A DNA stretch of 64,000 bases from contig CAWINM010000002.1 of the NCBI GenBank assembly GCA_963837455.1, positions 434,001 to 498,000 of the forward strand, written 5' to 3'. Positions 26,701-37,000 of the stretch are shown in pieces (the stretch's first letter is position 1; each line of letters opens with the position of its first letter). A program made the translations under genes and the position numbers. A model generated the notes under the pieces. It did no database searches, had not been told where the DNA came from, and worked only from the letters and a program-made list of their open reading frames with translations. The DNA is from DASYQD01 sp963837455 (GTDB lineage: Bacteria > Acidobacteriota > Thermoanaerobaculia > Multivoradales > JAIOJS01).

Positions 26701-29700
26701 GCAAGCGCGAGCGCCTACTTCGCCAGCTTCCCGGCTCGGGCCCGGTGCTCGGCACCGGCACGCTGGCCGACCCCTACCAGCTGGTGCTCTGCCCCGAAGG
26801 GCGTGGTGCGGGTGACGGTGCGCGACGGCGCCGGCCAGCCGGTGGCCGGCGCCAACGTCACCCTCCACACCCCCGGGGGCCTTCCCGTCGGTGAGCGGCG
26901 CCGACGGCACCGTCACCTTCGCCGCGGTGCCGAGCGGGGAGCCTCGACGCCACCGCCAGCTCCCTCGCCACCGGCACCAGCGGCTACGCCACCGCCACCC
27001 TCACCTACGACGACGAGGTCGTGGAGATCACCGTGGCGCTGGCGCCGGCGGTGGCGGCGCACGGCACCGTCTACCAGCCGGTGCCCGACGACCGCTGGAA
27101 CGGCGACCCGGCCGATGCTGGTGCCGGCGCCGGGCGATCATCGTCGAGATCCACGACGCGAAGGGTCAGGGCCAGCTGGTGGTGACCGACGACGGCAGGG
27201 CGGCTACGCTTCGCCGGCTTGCCCACCGGCGCCTACGCGGTCAACGCCCGCAACCACAACGGCGACCAGATGGCGGCGGTCGACGGGCAGCCTGGTCGGT
27301 CCGGACGGCAACGACAACCAGGTGCCGGCGCCTCATCCTCGACGCCGGTCCGCCGCGCCTGCTGTCGATCGCGCCGCCGCCGGGCATCGAGGGCGTGTCG
27401 CGGACCGCGGTGGTGGAGCTGGTCTTCTCGGAGCCGCTGCTCGCCGATCGTGCTGCCCGTCAACCGCGCCAACCCCGCCCCCTACTTCTCGTGCGCGCCG
27501 CCGTCGGGGACGCCGGCGCCGGGCGACGTGGAGCTCGTCGCTCGATGCCGCCGGCCAGCAGGTGGTGCGCTTCGTGCCCTCGGTCGCCTACGACAACTTC
27601 ACCATCTACAGCCTCACCGTCGTCGGCGGGCCCCGCCGGCGTGCGCGACCGCGTGGATCGGCCGCTGACGACCAGCGGCAACGTCGGCTCCAACTTCAAG
27701 ACCGCGGATGGCGTGGGGCCGGCGGTGATCCGGCACCGAGCCCGACCTTGGCGCGCCCTGTCGACCCGCAGGCAGCCATCCGCTTCGACTTCAGCGAGGC
27801 GGTCGCAGGCGACCGATGAGCAGCTCGACGGCGACCTCACCGGCGATGCGGTGGAGCTCTACTGGAGCACGACACCGGGTCCGGCGCGAGTGGCGGCGGC
27901 TGCCGGTGGTGACCTACCTGACCCGCAGCAACTTCTCGCTCACCGTGCAGGCGCTCGGCGGGGTGACGCCTCGACGGCGACACCCTGCAGCGGCGCGATC
28001 GTCGTCTCCGGTCTGCGCGACTGTTCGGCAACGTCATGCCGACCTACGAGCGGATCTTCCGCATCTACGACGGCAACGCGCCGGCTCATCGACGCCGTGC
28101 CCTTCCCGCCGGCGAGCAGCCGACGGCGAGCTGCTGCAGGGCCATCCCTACATCCTGGCCCCGGCGTTCTGCGGCCTCGACTACGTCGACGCCGGCGCAC
28201 GCCCGGAGGCGACATCGACCGCGTCGAGTACTTCTTCGCCGACCCCACCGACCCCGCCCATCCGGTGTCTCCGGCCTACTCGGCGACGAGCTACCCGTTC
28301 TCCTACTCCTTCGTCGCCGCCTATGCCGGCGACGGCACTCGCCGCGGCCGTTCCCGATCTGGGTGCGGGCGGTGGACACCAGCACCAACGCCAGCAACGT
28401 CGTCGGCGCGCCATGGTGGTGCTGCCCAACACCGACCCCAGCGTCGAGTCGGTGCTGGTGGCGGCCACCGCCCCGGTGCCGGGCATGCCCTATGCCGGGC
28501 TCCACCCTGCACCGCCACCGTCGGCGGCTTCTACGACCTCGACGGCTCGCAGCTCACGCTGTTCACCGAGCTCTGGGCAGGAGGGCGCGAGCGGCGCCGC
28601 TGTTCACCGCCGCCGGCGGTGGCTCGTCACCCGGCCCGCCGGCGGCTGGGGTGACGCCCCGTCGCGGACGGCACCTTCACCCTGCCGATCGACCATCGCC
28701 GAGGGCACGGCGCTCTACGCGGTGCGCGACCGTGGCGGACTCCAACGGCGCCACGGCGCCACCGAGAGCGAGCGCTTACCGGTCAGCGACGACGCCGCAG
28801 CCGCCGGTCATCGACGACTTCTCGGTGCGCCTCGCCGGCGCGCCGGTCGACGCACCTGTTCATCGGCGAGGAGTTCCTACTTCGAGCTCCGTGCCCACGA
28901 CGTCGAGACCGCGATCCAGACCGTGACGTGGACGTCGACCGCAGCGACCTCTTCCCCGCGGCGCTCACCGCCACCAAGTGCCGGGTACCACCGACCTCTA
29001 CCGCAGCGCCAACCTGACGGTGCCGACGGGGGTCCACGACGCGACCCTGATCACCGCCACCGTGACCACGTCGCCGACTGGGGTGGCAACACTGTCGATC
29101 GCAGCCATCAGCTCGACGATCGGCCCCGAGCGCGACCCGACGCGCCCGAGGCACGCTGGAAGGCGCCGTGGCAGGGGGCGCTCTGGCCGGCCGACTACAC
29201 CTCACGGTGTCGCCGGCCGGACGGCGGGGCCTGCTGCTGCGGCTTCTACGCCCGGGACACCAACCCGACGTCGACGGCAACCCGATTCCCGGCCAGCTGG
29301 TGAGCGTCGAGGTGCGCGGGCCGGTGCGCAACGCCAGCGACGGCTCGATCGAGCTGGCGCGCGACCTGGACGCTGGCCGACCCAGGTCCCCGGCACCGAG
29401 GACATCGCCGGCGCCGATCTACCAGGCGATGTGGCGCGTTGCCGAACGGCATCGCGGCCGGAACCGAGATGCCCTTCGAGGTACGGCTCGTCGACGCGGC
29501 GGGCAACGAGACGATCGCGCCGGTGACGATGACTGCGGTGGCGGCGCGGCAGGTCTACGAGGGGGTCGATCACCGCCATTCCGACACCGGATGCGATGCT
29601 AGCCGCCAGGCGGCGAACCCCGACGGCCCGGTCTTCCTGCTCGACGGCACGACCCTCAGCGTCATCCCCCGCAGCCGACGGCACGGTGCGGTCGCTGCCG

Positions 29701-31064
29701 GCGCTCTTCCTCTACACCGGCGCGTCGACCGAGAGCGGGACGCTCGAAGCGCGACCGGCGGTGCTCACGGCCCCGGAGATCACCACCTACGACTCGGCGA
29801 TCCTCTTCCAGCCGCTCGAGCTCGCGGTCGAGCGGGAGGTCGGCGTCGGCGTGCTGCAGCCGCATCGACATGAGCGGAAGGGGTTGCTCGGCAGCAACTC
29901 GACGCGATCGATGGTGCTGCCCGGCGAGGTCGGGGCGGAGCCGCGCGCCGGCGGCTCGCACGGCGGCGCCGGGTGGTTCGGTTCCGCCGCCGGCGGCTGG
30001 AACCGCACCGACCTCGCGCAGCCCGGCTCCGTCTTCGACAGCCTCCGCGACCCGCACCTGCCAGGCGGCGGCGGCGCCAGCCCGGACGCCAACGCCGGCG
30101 GCGCCGGCGGCGGCGTCGATGCGGCTGCTCGCCCCGGGAGCGCGGGTGCGCATCGACGGCGAGCTGGTCGCCGACGGCGGCAGCGGCACCGGCGGCAATC
30201 GCGGTGGCGGTGCCGGCGGCGCCGTCCGCCTCACCGCGGCGCGCCTCGAGGGGAGCGGCTGTCATCGCCGCTCGCGGCGGCACCGGCAGCTTCTACAACA
30301 ACACCGGTGGCGGTGGCGGCGGTCGCATCGCGATCTCTTACCGCCGCTGAGGTCGACCTTCGACCTCGCCACCCAGCTCGACGCCAGCGGTGGCACCGAC
30401 GATGGCGCCGGTGCCGTCGCCGCGCCGACCGCCGCGGCGGCGCCGGGACGATGTACCTCGAGCAGGTCGACGCCGAGAGCGGCGTCGCGGCACCGGGCTC
30501 GCTGCGGCTCGCCAACCCCATCGATCCGGTGCGAGCGGCGCTGACGCCGCTGCCGGCGCTCGGCGACGGCGACGTGTGGTCGATCGACCCGGCGACAGGG
30601 GTGGTGGTGCTCGACGTCGCGCGCGTGCGCGGCGAGGTGCTCGGCGACCAGCTGGTGCTCGGCGCGGAGGACGGCACGGCACTGGGTTCGCTTCCCCATC
30701 GTCGGCCAGCAGCGGGTCGCCGATGCCGCGGCCCCGGGAGGCTTCCGCGTCGAGCTCGACGGTGGCGGCGACGCCGCCGGACCTCGATGCCGCCGCCGGC
30801 GAGCTCGCGCTCGGCCATGCCGTCTCCTTCCACGGCGTCTCGCGCCTGCAAGGCGTCGAGGCCGAGGCGGCCGTACGCCTGGTCGCCGACGACGACCTGC
30901 TGCTCGGCCCCGAAGGCGGCAGGTGCTCAACGGTCGCTCGTTCCTCGACCTCCGGCGAGGCTCGCGCGCCCTGCTGCGCGGCGAGGGGCCGGCGGTGGTC
31001 CTCACCACGCAACCGTCGCCAGGCGACGTCACGCTGGGCAGCAACATCGCGGTGCAGCTGGACG
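20776..31064 (+). pseudogene. N-terminal segment of the first giant gene, dense frame slips
   Basis: Homologous-looking protein sequence continues through all three plus frames, switching every 30-250 bases. Examples: IPLETVPGGTFVLPGFHQEG, then VAVLHVRKILLASATVRTLS; later VALQSDGTFTIPGVPVGPIT, GLGRFRFDGVPEGQVSLQAA, ADGSFSFPDLPVQAHTVIAH and DADGRFRYELVPKGQVVVSA, which are carboxypeptidase-regulatory-like repeats. Around 27.37 kb SIAPPPGIEGVSRTAVVELV is SbsA-like. Most switches need removal of one base that doubles its neighbour, for example near 22387, 22623 and 22720; some need one added base. As given, no long product is possible. This is either poor consensus sequence or a decayed gene. Confidence 0.55.
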
Positions 31065-34000
31065 GTGAGCGATGCGCTCGGCCTCGTCGAGACCCGCGAG
31101 GAGAGCACCGTCGCGCCGACCCTGCAGGTGCAGCCGCTGTGGGACGAGCCGACGACCGCCAGCAGTGCAGCCACGACGACACTGCCGGTGCCCCTCGCCG
31201 GCGCTCCCGCGAGTCTCGACTACACCGTGCAGGCCACGGACCAGGCGGGGCGTGTCACGCGCACCCCGGCGGTGTGGCCGGTGCTGCCCAACGAGGATCC
31301 CGCCGGCACCGTGACGCTGGCCGCCGGGACGGCGACGCCAGTCCGTGCCGGGTACCCCTTCTCGGTAGTCGTCCATGCCACCGATCGCGAGCGACTCTCG
31401 AGGATCACGCTGCAGGCGAGCGGCCCGGTGACGCCGGCGTCCCAGGCGACCACCGTCGCCGGAACCGTTGCCGATCAGAGCTACACGCTCAACGTGCCGG
31501 CGAGCGCCGACGGCTCGCAGCCGGTGAGCGTGCAGGCGCTCATCGAGGACGCTTCGGGCGGGGCGACGACCACCGCCCCGCTGCAGGTGCCGGTGGCCGC
31601 GAACGGCGCGCCGACCGGCGTCCTTGCGCTGGCCAGCGGTGCGCCCAGCCGCATCGAGGCCGGCGAGTCGACGACCATCCAGGTGCATGCCGAGGACACC
31701 GATGGTCTCGTGCGGATCGACCTCCATGTCGATGGGCCGGTGACCCAGCCGGAACAGACAAGGACCGTCTCGGGCACCGCCGTCGACGCCACCTTCACGG
31801 TGACCGCCCGCACCGACGCCACGCCGCAGACGGTGAGCGTCACCGCCACGCTGGTCGACCAGCTCGACAGCGCGGCGACGACGGCCGCCGTGACCTTCGA
31901 CATCGTCAGCGACAACACCTCGCCGGTGGTGACTCTCACGTTGCAGCCCGACCGCGGCGCCGGCGGCATCTATCACTCCGGCGAGACGGTGACGGTGGGG
32001 GCGAGCGCCACCGACGACCAGGGGGTCACTTCGCTGCAGCTCGTCGTCGACGGCACGACGACGAGCTCGACCGGGGCGCCTGTCAGCTACGACTGGGCCG
32101 TTCCCGAGGTGACCGCTTCGACCAGCTACACGCTCGAGGCAACGGCCACCGACGGCGACGGCAACGAGGCGCAGGCGACCCGGACGGTGACGGTGGCGCC
32201 GGTCCCCGCGGACCAGCCGCCGGCGGTGAGCTTCGCCTGCCCGTCGACGGGCGCCCTGCTGCCCGACGATTACGTGGCGAAGCTGACCGCGGCAGCCAGC
32301 GACGACCTCGGCGTGACCGCCGTGCGCTTCTTCCTCGAGGACGCCACGACGCCATTCGCCGAGGTGACGCCCAGCGGCAGCCCGGCGCCCCCGCAAACCA
32401 CCGCCACCGCGACCTTCGACCTCGCGACGGTGAGCACGCCGTCGGTGCACTTCCGCGTCGAGGCCGTCGACACCACCGGACAGACGCAGAGCGCGGTGAT
32501 CGAGGTGCAGCGGGTGGCGGTGGTCGACCTCAGGGCGGATGGGCAGGGGAGCAACGACTGGACGGCCCTGGCGGGCCAGACCGTGGCGCTGCGCAGCGGC
32601 ACACTGACCATCGACCAGTCGGTCACCGTAGGCGGGTTGCTGGTGCTCGACGGGGCGAAGATCACGCACTCGGCAGCGACCGGGGCGACGAGCCCGGGAA
32701 GAGTCGCGCTGACGGTGAACGGGGAGACGTACGTGGGGTGCGGCGGAGCGATCGACGTGAGCGAGCGAGGGTATGGCCCGGGGGTGACGTACCCGGGTGC
32801 CGTGGTGTCCGGGGTGCAGGCAGGAGGGAGCCACCTTGGCGAAGGGGGACCCATCGTCGGTCGCGCAGTGGGGGAGACCTACGGGAGCGTGTAGCTCGCC
32901 GCGGGAGAACGGTGCGGGACCAGACTTCACGGCGCGAGGTGGCGGTGCGGTGCGAGTGGTGGCGGAGCGGGTGCAGGTGGACGGAGCGATTCGCGCCAAC
33001 GGACAGAGCTTCAACCGTGGTGCAGCGGGGGGGTCGGTGTGGATCACGACAGGTGAGCTGTCGGGGAGTGGAGCGATCGAGGCGAAGGGCGGCAACGGGA
33101 CGCTGGGCAGCGAGGGGTCAGGTGGTGGTGGAGCGATCGCGGTGGAGTACACGACGCTCGACGCAGGCTCGACGCTGCTCGATCACCTGCAGAGCTACGG
33201 CGGTTCGACGGGCACGACGGGCGGTGCGGGGACGGTGTACGTGCGGGGAGGGAGTGCGAGCACCTACGGTCAGCTGATCGTGGACAACGGTCTGGTGGGA
33301 GGCCGCCGTCGGACGGTGCTGCCGTCATTGGGCAGTGGCACGGCGGGATCGGGCAGTGGTGGGGCGACGCTGGTGACGGGGCGGAGCCGTGCGATCCCGG
33401 CGTACTTCGTGGGTCACTGGGTGGAGATCCGCAACACGTTGGGAGTGCTAGAGGGGACGTGGCGGATCGCTTCGATCGGCACCGATGGTCAGACGGTGGT
33501 CTTGGCGTCGAACGCCGGCGAGGCGGTGACGGTGGACGAGGGAGACGGCTGGCAAGGCGTGTACCGGTTCGACGAGTACACGGTGAAGGGTGACGTGCAG
33601 GTGGTGAGCGTGGATCCGATTCACGTGTACTCGGAGCAGGTGATCGCGGGGACGGTGGAAACAGATGCGATCTACGCCGACCGCCTGGTGGTCGCGCCTG
33701 GAGCGACGCTGACGCAGCATCTGACGGCGTCGTCGACGGCGGCGGAGAGCCTGACGATCGCGGTGCGGGAGCTTGTGGTGGAGGCGGGTGGAGCGATCGA
33801 CGTGAGCGAGCGAGGGTATGGCCCGGGGGTGACGTACCCGGGTGCCGTGGTGTCCGGAGTGCAGGCAGGAGGGAGCCACCTTGGCGAAGGGGGACCCATC
33901 GTCGGTCGCGCAGTGGGGGAGACCTACGGGAGCGTGAGCTCGCCGCGGGAGAACGGTGCGGGACCAGACTTCACGGCGCGAGGTGGCGGTGCGGTGCGAG

Positions 34001-37000
34001 TGGTGGCGGAGCGGGTGCAGGTGGACGGAGCGATTCGCGCCAACGGACAGAGCTTCAACCGTGGTGCAGCGGGGGGGTCGGTGTGGATCACGACAGGGGA
34101 GCTGTCGGGGAGTGGAGCGATCGAGGCGAAGGGCGGCAACGGGACGCTGGGCAGCGAGGGGTCAGGTGGTGGTGGAGCGATCGCGGTGGAGTACACGACG
34201 CTCGACGCAGGCTCGACGCTGCTCGATCACCTGCAGAGCTACGGCGGTTCGACGGGCACGACGGGCGGTGCGGGGACGGTGTACGTGCGGGGAGGGAGTG
34301 CGAGCACCTACGGTCAGCTGATCGTGGACAACGGTCTGGTGGGAGGCCGCCGTCGGACGGTGCTGCCGTCATTGGGCAGTGGCACGGCGGGATCGGGCAG
34401 TGGTGGGGCGACGCTGGTGACGGGTCGGAGCCGTGCGATCCCGGCGTACTTCGTGGGTCACTGGGTGGAGATCCGCAATGGTGCTGGGGTGCTGGAGGGG
34501 ACGTGGCGGATCGCTTCGATCGGCACCGATGGTCAGACGGTGGTCTTGGCGTCGAACGCCGGCGAGGCGGTGACGGTGGACGAGGGAGACGGCTGGCAGG
34601 GCGTGTACCGGTTCGACGAGTACACGGTGAAGGGTGACGTGCAGGTGGTAAGCGCGGATCCGATTCACGTGTACTCGGAGCAGGTGATCGCGGGGACGGT
34701 GGAAACAGATGCGATCTACGCCGACCGCCTGGTGGTCGCGCCTGGAGCGACGCTGACGCAGCATCTGACGGCGTCGTCGACAGCGGCGGAGAGCCTGACG
34801 ATCGCGGTGCGGGAGCTGGTGGTGGAGGCGGGCGGAGCGATCGACGTGAGCGAGCGAGGGTATGGCCCGGGGGTGACGTACCCGGGTGCCGTGGTGTCCG
34901 GGGTGCAGGCAGGAGGGAGCCACCTTGGCGAAGGAGGTCCCATCGTCGGTCGCGCGGTGGGGGAGACCTACGGGAGCGTGAGCTCGCCACGAGAGAACGG
35001 TGCGGGACCAGACTTCACGGCGCGAGGTGGCGGTGCGGTGCGAGTGGTGGCGGAGCGGGTGCAGGTGGACGGAGCGATTCGCGCCAACGGACAGAGCTTC
35101 AACCGTGGTGCAGCGGGGGGGTCGGTGTGGATCACGACAGGTGAGCTGTCGGGGAGTGGAGCGATCGAGGCGAAGGGCGGCAACGGGACGCTGGGCAGCG
35201 AGGGGTCAGGTGGTGGTGGAGCGATCGCGGTGGAGTACACGACGCTCGACGCAGGCTCGACGCTGCTCGATCACCTGCAGAGCTACGGCGGTTCGACGGG
35301 CACAACAGGCGGTGCGGGGACGGTGTACGTGCGGGGAGGGAGTGCGAGCACCTACGGTCAGCTGATCGTGGACAACGGTCTGGTGGGAGGCCACCGTCGG
35401 ACGGTGCTGCCGTCGTTGGGCAGTGGCACGGCGGGATCGGGCAGTGGTGGGGCGACGCTGGTGACGGGGCGGAGCCGTGCGATCCCGGCGTACTTCGTGG
35501 GTCACTGGGTGGAGATCCGCAACACGTTGGGAGTGCTAGAGGGGACGTGGCGGATCGCTTCGATCGGCACCGATGGTCAGACGGTGGTCTTGGCGTCGAA
35601 CGCCGGCGAGGCGGTGACGGTGGACGAGGGAGACGGCTGGCAAGGCGTGTACCGGTTCGACGAGTACACGGTGAAGGGTGACGTGCAGGTGGTGAGCGTG
35701 GATCCGATTCACGTGTACTCGGAGCAGGTGATCGCGGGGACGGTGGAAACAGATGCGATCTACGCCGACCGCCTGGTGGTCGCGCCTGGAGCGACGCTGA
35801 CGCAGCATCTGACGGCGTCGTCGACAGCGGCGGAGAGCCTGACGATCGCGGTGCGGGAGCTGGTGGTGGAGGCGGGCGGAGCGATCGACGTGAGCGAGCG
35901 AGGGTATGGCCCGGGGGTGACGTACCCGGGTGCCGTGGTGTCCGGGGTGCAGGCAGGAGGGAGCCACCTTGGCGAAGGGGGACCCATCGTCAGTCGCGCA
36001 GTGGGGGAGACCTACGGGAGCGTGAGCTCGCCGCGGGAGAACGGAGCCGGTCCAGACTTCACGGCGCGAGGTGGTGGTGCGGTGCGTGTGATCGCGGAGC
36101 GGGTACAGGTGGACGGTGCGATTCGCGCCAACGGACAGAGCTTCAACCGTGGTGCAGCGGGGGGGTCGGTGTGGATCACGACAGGGGAGCTGTCGGGGAG
36201 TGGAGCGATCGAGGCGAAGGGCGGCAACGGGACGCTGAGCAGCGAGGGGTCGGGTGGTGGTGGAGCGATCGCGGTGGAGTACACGACGCTCGACGCAGGC
36301 TCGACGCTGCTCGATCACCTGCAGAGCTACGGCGGTTCGACGGGCACGACAGGCGGTGCGGGGACGGTGTACGTGCGGGGAGGGAGTGCGAGCACCTACG
36401 GTCAGCTGATCGTGGACAACGGTCTGGTGGGAGGCCACCGTCGGACGGTGCTGCCGTCGTTGGGCAGTGGCACGGCGGGATCGGGCAGTGGTGGGGCGAC
36501 GCTGGTGACGGGGCGGAGCCGTGCGATCCCGGCGTACTTCGTGGGTCACTGGGTGGAGATCCGCAACACGTTGGGAGTGCTAGAGGGGACGTGGCGGATC
36601 GCTTCGATCGGCACCGATGGTCAGACGGTGGTCTTGGCGTCGAACGCCGGCGAGGCGGTGACGGTGGACGAGGGAGACGGCTGGCAGGGCGTGTACCGGT
36701 TCGACGAGTACACGGTGAAGGGTGACGTGCAGGTGGTAAGCGCGGATCCGATCCACGTGTACTCGGAGCAGGTGATCACGGGGACGGTGGAAACAGATGC
36801 GATCTACGCCGACCGCCTGGTGGTCGCGCCTGGAGCGACGCTGACGCAGCATCTGACGGCGTCGTCGACGGCGGCGGAGAGCCTGACGATCGCGGTGCGG
36901 GAGCTGGTGGTGGAGGCGGGCGGAGCGATCGACGTGAGCGAGCGAGGGTATGGCCCGGGGGTGACGTACCCGGGTGCCGTGGTGTCCGGGGTGCAGGCAG

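Noticed and set aside
33448..36549. Minus-strand frames repeated in every 1044-bp unit
   Set aside because: They are antisense copies of the same repeat, His/Arg-rich, with no signals of translation.
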